In this document: piece after piece, positions 21,632 to 32,900 of the stretch
Layout: the number at the start of each line of letters is the position of its first letter
How positions within the stretch are numbered: the stretch's first letter is position 1
DNA from: Tetramitus jugosus
Lineage: Eukaryota > Heterolobosea > Eutetramitea > Acrasida > Vahlkampfiidae
Direction: 5' to 3'
Assembly: GCA_937625935.1 (NCBI GenBank)
Contig: OW569394.1
Span: 62,001-126,000 of the forward strand
Length of the DNA stretch: 64,000 nt
Made by a program: the position numbers and the translations under genes
Notes under the pieces: model-generated
The model's input: only the letters and a program-made list of their open reading frames with translations
The model's database searches: none
What the model was told of the DNA's origin: nothing

Positions 21632-21998
21632 AGTTCTTTTATCTCAAGTTGGAGTTGTGTTGTTTGATCAGAGAAGAAATAGCGAAAAGAAAACTCTGCT
21701 GTTTTATCAGTGGTTCAAAAGGTCCAAAAGAAGCCATGAGCTCTTCAATAATACATCAGAGACATCTAAATGTCCCAACAAAAGAGCAGGAGGCTTGAAA
21801 CAGTTTCTTCAGGAGAGTTTTTCTAGTCCCAATTCGTAAATACGCTCCCGACTATCAATAGTCCGCTGACACATTCCTTTTTCATCTTTGGTACAAAGGT
21901 CATATACCGTTTCTGGCTTTTTGTTCGTTTATCACACTACGGACCCTTTGGCAAACAAAGAGCTCTTTAATACAATCAGTTTATTTATTAAATACAAA
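21632..21998. other. Upstream region of barrel-like copy 3
   Basis: A diverged version of the shared upstream element is present (AATGTCCCAACAAAAGAGCAGGAGG and CTATCAATAGTCCGCTGAC are recognisable in part). No gene is visible. Confidence 0.45.
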
Positions 21999-22772
21999 TT
22001 AGTCAATCATTAATGACGAAGTTTCACTGGAAGGATCACACAACAAATCCACTTCAGTGTCCATCATCATTTGTGCTGCCATCTCACCACCAACATCCAT
22101 CTCAGACGACAACAAGGAAATTTCTTCTTCTTGTTTTGGCTCTGCTTCTTCTAAAGCTTGCACTTGTTCTTCTTCTTGTTTTTGTGGCTCTGTTGTAGTA
22201 GTAGTAGCTACGATTGACTGTCCTTCATCAGACGTTGGTTGTTGCTGCTGCTGAGAGGAGGTCTCTTGTGATTCCTCTTCTTCTTCTTGAGATTCATCTT
22301 CCATGGTTTGACTTGACTGAAATTGAGCACTCATTTTCACCTTTTGCTCAGCTTCCAATGTCTCTTCCCATTTCTTTTGTCTCAATAGCTCTTGTTCTTG
22401 TTCAGAGTAAGGAACCCAACGATTGGCTTGAAAAGCTTGATGTGTCGATGTAGTGTTCACCTTGGCCCAGAATCGCACTGGTGTGTGCTTGTTTCTCTGT
22501 ATCCAATTTTGCTTAAAGTAAGCAAACGAATTTGGATTGATGCCTGATCCTGGTGGCGCGAAGCCAGTCGGAGTAGATGTTGAATTGGCGCCACTTCGAG
22601 TTGACCGCCCGCCATTTTCTGGCGCCAAATCATCGTCGGAGTTTCCACTTTGAGCTTCATCATCAGTGGCAGTTAATGGTGTGATGGGTGTATTTGTGCT
22701 GCCCACAGACAATAAATTGTGATTGTTGTTGGGTTGGCCTCTTGTTCCTGATCTTGTTGTTCGTGTGCTCAT
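21999..22772 (-). CDS. Acidic, Gln/Glu-rich protein of unknown function
   Basis: The start at 22772 (MSTRTTRSG) gives 257 aa; an upstream in-frame ATG at 22844 would add 24 residues. The N-terminal half has basic/Gly segments (STRTTRSGTRGQ, GGRSTRSGAN). A more ordered patch around PVRFWAKVNTTST and QANRWVPYSEQEQELLRQKK follows. The second half is almost all Glu, Gln and Ser. The WVPYSEQE patch faintly recalls the BCL7 N-terminal motif (KWVPV), a subunit of SWI/SNF complexes, but this is not enough to name it. Two GGCGCC sites lie within its coding DNA (22587-22592, 22621-22626). Confidence 0.6.
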   Translation of the reverse strand: MSTRTTRSGTRGQPNNNHNLLSVGSTNTPITPLTATDDEAQSGNSDDDLAPENGGRSTRSGANSTSTPTGFAPPGSGINPNSFAYFKQNWIQRNKHTPVRFWAKVNTTSTHQAFQANRWVPYSEQEQELLRQKKWEETLEAEQKVKMSAQFQSSQTMEDESQEEEEESQETSSQQQQQPTSDEGQSIVATTTTTEPQKQEEEQVQALEEAEPKQEEEISLLSSEMDVGGEMAAQMMMDTEVDLLCDPSSETSSLMID

Positions 22773-23289
22773 TTCGCCGTTGAATGTTGTCGAATGTTTT
22801 TCGGGGTAAAACGGAGAAATGATTTTAGAATAAAACACCTTCATCAAGCTTTAAGTTTGATTGTTTCGATGATTCTAATATTTCTTTCTACTTAAAAGTT
22901 GAAAGTGCTTTTAACTCAAAGGACGATATGGTGTATCATCAATGACGTATCTTTCTTGAATTTGGAAGAGTTCAATCTTAAGGTCGATTTCATGGCGGAC
23001 AACAAAAAGTTTTTCGGAAACATGTTGAGTTCACCCAACAAAAAAAGGCCAACAACCTTTACGATGTGGTTATCTTGAAACTCTTAGAAAACAAGAAGGT
23101 TGATTGAGAAGGAACGTTATCAGATCCCATGAAAAGTTTCTGTAAATCGGTCAGAGCTGATTTTAAAAATTCCGAACACCGAGATTGAAGATTCAATTTG
23201 GAGTTGGAACAAAGTTCTGACCTTGTCAGACATCGCGCTTCTGGTCCCAGAAACCAAATCTCAAACAGAACAAGTAGCACTACACAAAC
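22773..23289. other. Divergent intergenic region
   Basis: This lies between the acidic protein (minus) and the KPVIYVYS-domain gene (plus). A short open stretch near 22990-23070 (MADNKKFFGNMLSSPNKKRP) ends quickly and is not convincing as a gene. Confidence 0.4.
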
Positions 23290-25479
23290 ATGAGACGTTC
23301 AGGTCGTGTCAGAGCTATGACACCCAAGGTACAAGCACAGCAGAATGGAGAAAAGAAGAAATCGGGAAGAGCAAAGTTCAGGAACAAGATGGGAACCTCA
23401 AACGAAGATGGATCTATTGTTGAGATGAATGCAGCAGCAGATGGTTCTGCGATCGCTTCATCCATTGACAATTTTGAGTTCACTTTTGAAAAATGGGAAG
23501 AAAAGAACAATGAACGAAAAATGAGAAATATTGAACTTAGACGAGAGGTTACACAGAGAGACAAGATTAAAAAGTATTTGGAGGAGACCAATGAAGAATT
23601 GTCAGAAAAGTACGAGCTGTATTTTGAGTACTTTAAGATTGATTCGAGAGATTTTTGGAAGCTGTTGAAGACTTATGACTTGTTTCAATATAAAGTGGAG
23701 GATTTGAAAACAGATATGGATGATATGTTTAGACTGACAAAGGCTTCATACAATATGCAAATGGTAATGAGCAGATTGTGCATATTGGCCACTGTGGATA
23801 AGTACAGAGAGGAAATTCTCAAATATTTGAACTGGAGTGAATTGTTGAGTATTTACAATGTTGGTATCACACTTGTGGAGGAGCAGCTTGATCCGTTTAT
23901 TGTTTTGTTATCGAATCTACTTGCAACTCTTGCGAGTTTCCCTGATTCTCATTTAACTCTGTTCCATCATCGTGTCGATAGAATTGTCCTTACTTACTTG
24001 ACAGAAGTGTCGAACGAAGACACTTACAAGTTTGAAGTCACCAAGCAACATCAGCTCAGTTGCCTCAGAATTATTGCCAGATTATCATCAAATGGTTCGT
24101 ATTTTACCTTAACCTTTGTTAATGGATTTTGTCTTTGCTGACAGAACGTTTTCTTAGATTTGTACCAGTGTAATGACGAATTTAGAGTTGTTCTCAAGAG
24201 TATCAGTGATTGTATCGGAAGAGAGAGTCTTTCGCTCCATATCCCGAAATCAAAGAAGAAATTTGACAAGAACTCCTTCTCGTATGAACTGGTGCATTGT
24301 TGTGCCAATATTTTAGCCAATTTGAGCTCATTAGGTAAGAAAGAATCAATTTGTCTTTTGTTTTGGTCCATGAAATTACCACTTGTTTTCAATAGATTCA
24401 TTCAACGGAATTCCCAGAGGATCAACACAAACAATCGAGCAAATTATTCTATTGAGTCACTATCAGAACAGCGAGTACTTGTCTCTTTATATTGACTTGT
24501 TACTTCTTAACTTATTATCGAGAGAAGGTAGGTATATACATTGGTTTGACGTGAGTTAACTAGTTACTAACACAAAAATGACAATTTAGATTCTGCTCAG
24601 GCATTGAAGATTAAATCTGACGAAACAATAGTGAGCGATTACTTGGCTTGTATCTCCAATGACGTCAACAGAGAATTAGCGAGCGAATCTGATGGTGTGC
24701 AACATTTGCTCAGCTATTCTATCAAAACCCCATTTGATCTTAGCACGGATCACATGTTAACAAGAGAAGATTTTGCTCAGCGAGAGCTCGAAGTACCAAC
24801 AACTACTAGATCCAATGTCGTGACTATTGCAAGAGGAGGAAAGTGTCACAAACCTGTCATCTACGTCTACTCGGAAGTAGATCGTGCTTCAGTGAGAGTG
24901 AACCTAGTGTTTGATGGTGTTCTTACTCACTTGTATCCACTACCTTCATTAGTACATCCCAACAAGTCAGTCAGTTGGGACATCACCACACAGAAGAATG
25001 GACACATAACAATGGATGATAGCTCGTACCGATACTTATTCTGGGAAGGGGATATCCAGCAACAAAGGCTAGCTTATCTTCTTTGTCAATTTTCAAAGCA
25101 TTCAGCCACGCTTGTTTCCGACAATACTCTGATATCTTATCTGGAAGAATCACTTCTCGCTTTTGGAATGATTGACCACGAGATACAAGACTTTATTACG
25201 TACTGGTTGCCCGTTTTGAATCAACACAAGTTCAACTACATTCAATTCGTTGACAAGGCCTACACGGACGCTGCCTCTCTCACAACTCAGCCAGCCTATC
25301 AAAACTGCCTTCGAGTGTTCATGCTCTTCGCAGGTTGCGATCACCCACCAGCACAGCTTCCAGAGATTTCATCGACCAAGCTCGAGCCTCTTGATACTGC
25401 ATTCAATCGAGATGGACTCACTGTGGTTGAGTGGGGAGGAATGAATGTTAGGAACCTTGTGTTCCATGGTCATTGGTAA
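23290..25479 (+). CDS. Helical protein with C-terminal bacterial-type KPVIYLYP domain
   Basis: Four exons (23290-24094, 24158-24334, 24396-24527, 24590-25479) are separated by introns of 61-63 bp; the last intron has a clear TTACTAAC branch site. The product is 667 aa. The N-terminus is basic, followed by a charged coiled coil (about 60-115) and a long alpha-helical region to about 430. From about 458 to 660 lies a domain with KPVIYVYS, RYLFWEGD, LEESLLAFGM, FITYWLPVLNQHKFNYIQF, LRVFMLFAG and GLTVVEWGG. I recognise this as a widespread, mostly bacterial domain of unknown function that starts KPVIYLYPE and ends TVVEWGG. No signal peptide is seen. The function is unknown. Confidence 0.75.
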
Positions 25480-25588
25480 AGTCACGTGTAAAATTCCGAC
25501 TGCGGAAAAAATGAACAAGGGGATAGGACTCAAAACTAGATGCCGTTGACCTGGTGGACACACGAGTATCGAAAAACGAAAGAAGACC

Positions 25589-27361
25589 ATGGTAAATCAA
25601 ATATCTAGCTTGTGCATCTTTGGAGTTCTTGCTTTACTCTCCATCGTCTGTTTCTCCGGTGTCCATGTTGGCGCCAAACCGTTCCAACCAATTACGACTG
25701 ATTTTTGCCGCCCTGGAAAATTGGGAGGTGTCAGTTCCAAATGCAACACCATTGCTCTCAACATTCGAAAGAATTTTTGTGAGTCTTCATGTGCTTCATC
25801 TTCTGTGGTCAACTCTGTTTCATCTGACAGCTTGTCTGCTGTGATCAACAAGAAGACTTGTGTCAAGAATTGCATGACTGGTGTTCCTACTGCGACTAAA
25901 TCAAAGAAAGCTTCAACCAAGAAAACAGTTGTAGCCAAGAAGAAGAAAACAATTCGAAAGTCAACTGTTAACCAACAACAAGATGTAAATGCAAGTGCAG
26001 CTCAAAGCTTGGGTGAGAGCTCTGGTCCAATTCTTGATCTCTTGAAAAAGTGGTTCAAAAAGCAGGACAAGAACAAGAAGAAGCAAGATGAAGAGAAGAA
26101 GGAACCCGTCAAGCCAAAGGAAGAAACACCTCCTGAGGAGAAACAAGAAAGTCGCACCGTCACTGAAGAGAAAATCTGGGAATTCTTTGAGAAGTTGTAC
26201 ATGTCTGCTCACACTGGTGCCTGCGATGCATTGACTTGCTCTCTTATGCTTCCAGAGGCAATTGACATGTCGACCAAGAACAAGAAACATTTTGACTATG
26301 ACTACTTCTTGAACACTGTGGCAAGCAAGGTTGGCCAAGAAGAGACATTTGCTGAATCGTATCGCAAGTTCCTGTTCGGGTTGAATGTTCCTTTGAACTT
26401 AACACTTGGAGGTGACGTTTTTGCCAATCATGAGCTCGTGTTGCCCATTAGACAACAAATTTCAGTGATCGAGGAGTTGATTGCCCAGGAGGAGGACAAG
26501 TGTAGCGATCGATATGAGTCTGTTGGTCGCGTGTTTCCAGGTGATTATGAATCATTCAGGAATCAGATGTGCCTATCTCTGAACAAGCACACGGTGAACA
26601 AGTATGCGCTACAGGGCAAGTTACAGTCTGTTCGATCTCAATTGTACAATGGATGGGAGATCGCTGTCGAAGCACAGAAGCAGTACAATGCAGTAAATAG
26701 CAGTAAGAGAAAAACATGGAGCAAGCATGTATCTCTGGAAGATGTTGTTAGAGGAGCACATAATGGTGATGAGTCCACCATGTCCATGCATTTCTCTGCA
26801 AGTGGTATCAATGGAGTTCAGACCAAAGTTCATTCCAAGTCAGGTGAATCCATCTATCCAGATATCATTCGACCTGGACCAGATGTCAAAGGTCCAGAAC
26901 TTGATTTCAATGCTGCCAATCAAAATGTTTCTGATGCACAGTTCCAAGTCCGATTCGGAGCACAATACTTAAGAAGAGTAATGGTCGAACCGAACAATAG
27001 TTGGTTCTCGAGAAGTGCAATCAACGCTTATCGTGAGAGAGATGACTATAAGCCAAATTCTAACTTATCTCAAGACTACTTCTTCAATTCAGAACATGGT
27101 TCTCTTGTCAAGTATCCTGAGAGCGTATATGTCATGACTCAGCCATTTGTAAAAATTACGGTTAGTAAGCTCACAGAAAAGTATGTCCGTCAGTTGCGCA
27201 AGGTCTCCGTGTTTAACGTTGTGTTCGACATTGACTCTGGTGATCAAATCACAAGTCAACCATGCCCATTGCCTTCTGATGATTGCGTGTTGATGACTTT
27301 TGCTACTAGTTCTGAGAATTTTACCCCTCTACTATTCTCAGTAAAGAACAAGAATGAATAG
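25589..27361 (+). CDS. Large secreted protein with N-terminal Cys domain, unknown family
   Basis: A 590-aa protein. The signal peptide (residues 1-29) is followed by a small Cys-rich domain (CRPGKLGGVSSKCNTIALN to CVKNCMTG), a Lys-rich linker (about 105-190), and a mainly helical C-terminal domain of about 390 residues (IWEFFEKLYMSAHTGAC onwards). I recognise no family. The first 100 residues are shared, almost base for base, with the short gene at 28908. The Lys-rich linker could bind anionic surfaces, but that is speculation. Confidence 0.75.
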   Translation: MVNQISSLCIFGVLALLSIVCFSGVHVGAKPFQPITTDFCRPGKLGGVSSKCNTIALNIRKNFCESSCASSSVVNSVSSDSLSAVINKKTCVKNCMTGVPTATKSKKASTKKTVVAKKKKTIRKSTVNQQQDVNASAAQSLGESSGPILDLLKKWFKKQDKNKKKQDEEKKEPVKPKEETPPEEKQESRTVTEEKIWEFFEKLYMSAHTGACDALTCSLMLPEAIDMSTKNKKHFDYDYFLNTVASKVGQEETFAESYRKFLFGLNVPLNLTLGGDVFANHELVLPIRQQISVIEELIAQEEDKCSDRYESVGRVFPGDYESFRNQMCLSLNKHTVNKYALQGKLQSVRSQLYNGWEIAVEAQKQYNAVNSSKRKTWSKHVSLEDVVRGAHNGDESTMSMHFSASGINGVQTKVHSKSGESIYPDIIRPGPDVKGPELDFNAANQNVSDAQFQVRFGAQYLRRVMVEPNNSWFSRSAINAYRERDDYKPNSNLSQDYFFNSEHGSLVKYPESVYVMTQPFVKITVSKLTEKYVRQLRKVSVFNVVFDIDSGDQITSQPCPLPSDDCVLMTFATSSENFTPLLFSVKNKNE

Positions 27362-27739
27362 AATAAATGATTTCTTCAAGTGTACTTAGCAAAATAGATC
27401 TCTTGAATATTGACAATTCTGTGAGTTTCGAAGTTAGCCCAGAATGATTGGACTTGATAAATGACGCTTCCTCGCTCGCCAAAAACACTGCAATATCTCC
27501 AATTTCTCTTGCAAGTATTGTCTAAATTTTTTTTGGTGTGTTGAGTGAACATTGCGTCTCTTCAAAGGAGTTTTTTTTGTTGTAAGTAGCGGATGTCCGT
27601 GTATCACAAATGTCCGTGAAGCGATCAGCCTAAAAATACCAGCTTTAATGTTCGATAATTGTGCGCAGAATCCCGGCTGCATTTAAAGGAATGTTGTTTC
27701 ACATGCATGACCAACACATATAATCAACAACAAAACAAA
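27362..27739. other. Intergenic region upstream of the SDR gene
   Basis: This holds the 3' flank of the secreted protein gene and the promoter of the reductase. No gene is visible. Confidence 0.45.
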
Positions 27740-28750
27740 ATGAGTTCGACAACAACTGTCTGTGTTACTGGAGCTACCGGTTTTCTCGCGAGTCACTTGA
27801 CTAAACAACTGTTGGAGCGTGGATACACAGTTCATGGAACTGTTCGATCCTTGAAAGCCACTGACAAGTACCAATTTTTGAAGGAGTTTCCCAAGGCTAG
27901 TGATCGTACCTTGGTTCTGTTCGAAGCCAATTTGAATGATGAAGGATCATTTGATGAAGCAGTCAAGGGGTGCTCCATTGTCTTTCACACTGCTTCACCC
28001 TTCTTTTTCGAAGGTGACAATTTTGATGGTCAACGTGATTTGGTTGACCCTGCGCTCAATGGTACTCGAAATGTTCTCAGTGCGTGCGCTAAAGCTGGAG
28101 TCAAGAGACTCGTAGTGACTTCGAGTGTTGCTGCCATCTATGATCCATCCATGGTGAAGGCTGGCAAGGTCTTTACTGAAGCAGACTGGAACATTGCTTC
28201 ATCTGCTACCAATAATCCATACCAGTACAGTAAGACTGTTGCAGAGAAGGAAGCTTGGAATTTTGTGCAAGAGAAGAAACCTGGATTTGATCTCGTAACA
28301 GTCAATCCACCATTCATTCTCGGCCCCATTCTGAACAAGGCACAGACAGCAGTGAACACGAGTAATGACTATTTGGCAACAATTGTCAAGAAGGTGAAGA
28401 AGGGTGAGCCTGTGGGAGTCTTTGGCTTTGGATTCGTAGATGTTTCTGATGTTGCTTTGGCTCACATCTTGCTTGCAGAGGAGCCAAAGAGTTCAATGAA
28501 TCGTTTCATTTGCTCTGAAGGAAGCTATACTGTATCGGAGATTGCCAAAATGGTAGTCGAAGAGCTACCAAATGAATTTACTGACAAGCAAGTGAAGACT
28601 GATGGAGACGAACGTGTAGGTAAGGAGAACATGACTGCATACTTCAGTACCGACAAGTTGGCATCAGTTCTTCCAAACTTCAAGTACACTAGTATCAGAA
28701 AGAGCATTGTTGATACTTACAATAATTTGAAAGAATTTGGTGCAAATTGA
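27740..28750 (+). CDS. NAD(P)-dependent extended SDR, dihydroflavonol/cinnamoyl-CoA reductase-like
   Basis: A 336-aa single-exon enzyme starting MSSTTTVCVTGATGF. The nucleotide-binding motif TGATGFLASHL lies at residues 8-18. The catalytic Ser is in VVTSSVAAIY and the YxxxK pair in YQYSKTVAEK. The substrate-side segment NPPFILGP is typical of the DFR/CCR/aldehyde-reductase branch of extended SDRs. It should reduce a carbonyl or ketone using NADPH. The physiological substrate cannot be read from sequence, and eukaryotic microbes often use such enzymes for methylglyoxal or aldehyde detoxification. No targeting signal is seen. It lies between the two Cys-domain paralogues. Confidence 0.88.
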   Translation: MSSTTTVCVTGATGFLASHLTKQLLERGYTVHGTVRSLKATDKYQFLKEFPKASDRTLVLFEANLNDEGSFDEAVKGCSIVFHTASPFFFEGDNFDGQRDLVDPALNGTRNVLSACAKAGVKRLVVTSSVAAIYDPSMVKAGKVFTEADWNIASSATNNPYQYSKTVAEKEAWNFVQEKKPGFDLVTVNPPFILGPILNKAQTAVNTSNDYLATIVKKVKKGEPVGVFGFGFVDVSDVALAHILLAEEPKSSMNRFICSEGSYTVSEIAKMVVEELPNEFTDKQVKTDGDERVGKENMTAYFSTDKLASVLPNFKYTSIRKSIVDTYNNLKEFGAN

Positions 28751-28907
28751 GAAGATTCTATCATCAGAATAAAAGTTAACACAACAAATTTGTTCGGAAC
28801 CACAATTGTGAACTAAAAACGGAAAAATTGAATGACAACGGCAAAGTGATGTCTTCCACCAATTTGGGAAGAGTATCGAAAAACAAAAAAAAGATAGATC
28901 ATTCTCG

Positions 28908-29333
28908 ATGAATCAAATGGCTACTCGTCAAGGAAGTTTGTGCATCCTTTTTGTGCTTGTTGTACTCTCCATCATCTGTTTCTCCTCTGTCCATGTTGGC
29001 GCCAAACCGTTCCAACCAATTACGACTGATTTTTGCCGCCCTGGAAAATTGGGAGGTGTCAGTTCCAAATGCAACACCATTGCTCTCAACATTCGAAAGA
29101 ATTTTTGTGAGTCTTCATGTGCTTCATCTTCTGTGGTCAATTCTGTTTCATCTGACAGTTTGTCTGCTGTGATCAACAAGAAGACTTGTGTCAAGAATTG
29201 CATGACTGGTGTTGCTGCTTCTACTACATCCAAAACCAAGAAAGTTTCAACCAAGAAAACAACTGCAACAACAGTTGGAGTCAAGAAGAAGAAGGCAACA
29301 GCTCGCAAGGCAAAAGAGAGCCAACAACAATAG
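28908..29333 (+). CDS. Short secreted Cys-domain protein, truncated paralogue
   Basis: A 141-aa protein with a signal peptide, the same Cys domain as the gene at 25589 (KPFQPITTDFCRPGKLGG to NCMTG), and a Lys/Thr-rich tail ending KESQQQ. The 390-residue C-terminal domain is missing. About 230 bp covering the mature Cys domain differ from the long gene at only two positions, both synonymous, while the signal-peptide and tail DNA have diverged. This points to gene conversion or selection on the shared block. A role as a soluble short form is conceivable. Confidence 0.75.
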   Translation: MNQMATRQGSLCILFVLVVLSIICFSSVHVGAKPFQPITTDFCRPGKLGGVSSKCNTIALNIRKNFCESSCASSSVVNSVSSDSLSAVINKKTCVKNCMTGVAASTTSKTKKVSTKKTTATTVGVKKKKATARKAKESQQQ

Positions 29334-29909
29334 AGGTTCTCCAGTTGTGTTGTCCTAAAATAAACGTGATTTAACACGATTTGCGTTTCCTCACAGTGAA
29401 TCAATGGGATTAAGCTATTAAGCTACCAGCTGGACCCTATTCTCACTACTTGAGCGGAGTCACAAAAACTCAACAATTTAAATCACTCAACTCATGTTTG
29501 ATGGAAATGAAAGTTGCTGGGACGATTCCTTTGTAGTGTTTCTCCTTCTTGTATCGATCTTCTGGCTCCTTTTTTACCGAAGAGAATTAGAGACACAACA
29601 GATCGATAACATTGTTGATATGAGTTCATACGGTTCCTCTTATGTTAAATGTTCTGGCGTTCAAATCAACCAATTGATCAAACAATTGATCAAACGCTAG
29701 CCTATTGATCAAGTAGGACTTGTGCAGTAAATGAGTCGAGCAACAAGAGTTACCATTTTCGGACCAAAATGGAAAGGTGACATGTACTGTCATTTTACAA
29801 CGACAAAAAAGTACCTTTCGTCAAAACATATCGGAGAACAACAATTTTACGCGTGCAAAGTGCACATCTTGGGAAGTTTCTCACCACACAAACTCTTTCT
29901 CATACCACC
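29334..29909. other. Intergenic region with one small possible ORF
   Basis: Apart from the 68-codon ORF annotated separately, I see only three copies of the palindrome TTGATCAA at about 29671-29720. The region should include the promoter of the PPC/EGF gene. Confidence 0.4.
29494..29700 (+). CDS. Possible small single-pass membrane protein
   Basis: An ATG-started frame of 68 codons encodes MFDGNESCWDDS, then a hydrophobic helix (FVVFLLLVSIFWLLFY), then a polar tail. Length and composition fit a small type III membrane protein, but there is no homology to lean on. The two tail repeats NQLIKQLIKR come from duplicated TTGATCAA units. Confidence 0.3.
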   Translation: MFDGNESCWDDSFVVFLLLVSIFWLLFYRRELETQQIDNIVDMSSYGSSYVKCSGVQINQLIKQLIKR

Positions 29910-32900
29910 ATGTGCAAGTCAAGATTGTTCTCTCCTTCACTGAATTTGTTGTCTGTTGCCTTTCTATTGTGCTTGTTGCTGCCATTGTGCTCTCCACAAC
30001 ACCAAGGCAATCTCATATTGGGAGAAACAAAATTGAGTGAATTGTCCCCTGACCAACCACACTTTTTTACCATTCCTCAACTGGAATCTCCGTTGTCCAA
30101 TGATGTTCGATTGATAATTTGCTTGACTTCCTTCTGTGGTGATGCTGATTTGTACCTCAGTGTTTCCAACAGATTTCCTGGACCAGAAAGTGGTTATCGT
30201 CTCTCAAGTTACTCCCGCGCTGGCCAAGATTTTATTGAAGTGAATTCTACCATGTCTGGTGCACTTCCCACAGGACCATACTACATTGGTGTTCATGCAA
30301 GCCAACACAAGGCCTCGTACAGTATCGTTGCAGCCAAGACTGACATGCACATTACTGTGACAGATGGTGTACCTCAGGCTGCTCATGTCGGCTGGAGACA
30401 ATACACTTACTTTAAGTATTTGTCATCTGGAAATTCTTTTACCGTTACTGCTACAGCTATTTATGGTGATCCTGACTTCTACATCAGCTCTCTTGTGCCA
30501 TTCCCAAGCAGAACCAATTACACGATGAAGAAGAGTGGGCTTGGTACAGAACATTTGGATGTGAATGCGAGTGAACCAACCACTTACTTTATTGCTGTGT
30601 ATGGATTCGGCTCGAATTCCTATTTTAATCTTGAAGTGAAGGAGGCAAACACAACTGGATTGTTGACAATCGGTGTTCCCTCGTTTGAAACAATTCAAGC
30701 ATCTTCTACAAAATACTTCAAGTTCAAGTTGACCTATGAAACTGATCTCAAGATTAAAGTGAAAAAGAAGACGTACTCTGGTGATCCGTCTCTCTTTGTA
30801 TCTTCTGTTCATCAGAAACCCTCTGTCAACAACAGTGAATGGAGGGGGCAGACGCCATTCAGAGATGAAGAACTTTCTATTACCAAGAATGATATCACCT
30901 ACACATCCTATGGTTATTACTACATCGCCATATATGATGACAGTATTTTCAACGTGGATATTTCGATTTCTGTTGAATTGTCTGATATTTCTGATATGAT
31001 CACTCGAGGTAACCCAGCGACTGGTGTTGCTCCAGCTGGAAAGTCTGTTTACTATAAGGTGTATTATGACATGAAACCTGGTGAGCATGCCCAGTATTTG
31101 GAGATTACTGCTACGCCAAGAAATACAGGTGGAAAGCTTCAACTCTATGCATCAAACACCAAGGAGTTTCCAGATTCGACTGCTCATTTTCATGGTTCTG
31201 ATGTATTGAATTCCAATGTGATTCGTATTGATGAGCCAGCTACAGGTTGGTTGTACATCACTCTGTTGGCAAACACTGATTCTAGCTACAGTCTGACTGC
31301 ATCACCGGTGAAACAATATATTGTTCTGGATGCTGGTGTTCCAGCTTTTTATAACATCACAGTAGGTCTATACAGAGATTTTCGATTTCGAGTTGATCCA
31401 AATAACGATGTTGTCATATCTATGCACTCGTACGGTGGCGATGCTGATTTGTATGTTGGAACCACAACCAACGTCTCAAAACAAAACTACATTTGGACCT
31501 CTGCTGCCGGATCCTCAGATGTTTTGACTATCTCAAAGAATGATCCAGGGAGACAATCGCCAGAGTTCTCGGGTCAATTATACATTGCAGTCTATGGCTT
31601 TAAAGATTCCTCCTTTAGCATCACTGCTTTCGTCGTAAACTCTATCGATATTTTGGATGGAGATTCACTCACTGGCTCTCTCAATCGTGGTAACTACACT
31701 TTCTATAAGTATTATTTGACAAATTCAGCTTCATTATCAATGAATCTCAGAGGCCTCTCTGAAAGAAGCGACCCTGACCTTTATGTATCGATGGAGAATG
31801 TATACCCGGATAGAGATAATTTCCACTGGCGATCAATGAGTTTTGGCAATGATTTCCTCAGTATTCCATATGCTCCCAAGGGTTGGTATTATATTGGTGT
31901 CTATGGATTTCGTGATAACACTACATTCACTTTGAGTATCTCATCTAGTTCTGAATCCTTGAGCAGCTATGGTTACTCTCTAAAGGATTATGTTCTCAAG
32001 GGTCGATATCGTTATTACGACTCGTCCATCTATCAAAATGATGTGAATCCAGTTGTAATAGGAGTCACACTCATTGATGGTCATACTGAGCTGCACATCA
32101 ACGACAATGGCACTTATCCCTCCAGATCTCAGTCATCTTACAAGGACACCACCTGGCCAGGTAACTTTATTTCCGTCAAAGCTGCCGAAGCAAACAACGG
32201 AAGATGGTCATTGGCTGTGTACGGTGTCGAAACATCTTATTATTATATTCATGCATCATTTAGAGACAGTCAAGGACTCCTTAGGTTGGCAGAACCTAAG
32301 ATCGGTGTTGTTCAGAAGGGAGAATCTGCGAGATTCATTTACTCACTTTCTGACACTGCAAGTGGCTATTCTGTATACTTGAACCAAGTCGCTTCTGTCT
32401 CATCAATGGTAGCTATTTATGTTGATCAATATCCCAACACGAATCCAAATGCAACTTCTCATAAGTGGACCGCAGAAGGAGTTGATGATTTACTGTTACA
32501 ATTGACTGGTGCTTTCGGCAATTCTGCTGTTTATATTACTGTGACCAGTTTCAATGCTGATGTGAGATTCCAAATTTCTATCAATGATGAAACTGAACCA
32601 ATTACTTTGACCGGGCAACCAAACATGGTGACAACCAAATCTGCTCAGAGACACTTCTTCATGATTCCATCTATTTCCCTTTTTCCCGGAACAAACAACA
32701 GTCGGTTGTATTCTGTACTTGAATCATGTGATGATGTGGCTGCTCCAGTGATGTATGGTTCAATTGTAGAGCATAAACCTGGTGAGAATCACTCAGAATT
32801 CAAATCAATCAGAGATGAAAGGTTTAGACAAAGGTTAACATCAACTGTTGAAACGAATGCTGGCTACTACATTGGAACAGAAGCTTCAACTGTTAACAGT

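Noticed and set aside
25670..29003. CRISPR-like or mobile repeat from the two identical 230-bp blocks
   Set aside because: Both copies are coding and in frame with the same protein domain; there are no terminal repeats or target duplications.
29671..29720. TTGATCAA triplet as an operator array
   Set aside because: The three palindromes are unevenly spaced, two lie inside a possible coding frame, and no further copies mark nearby promoters.
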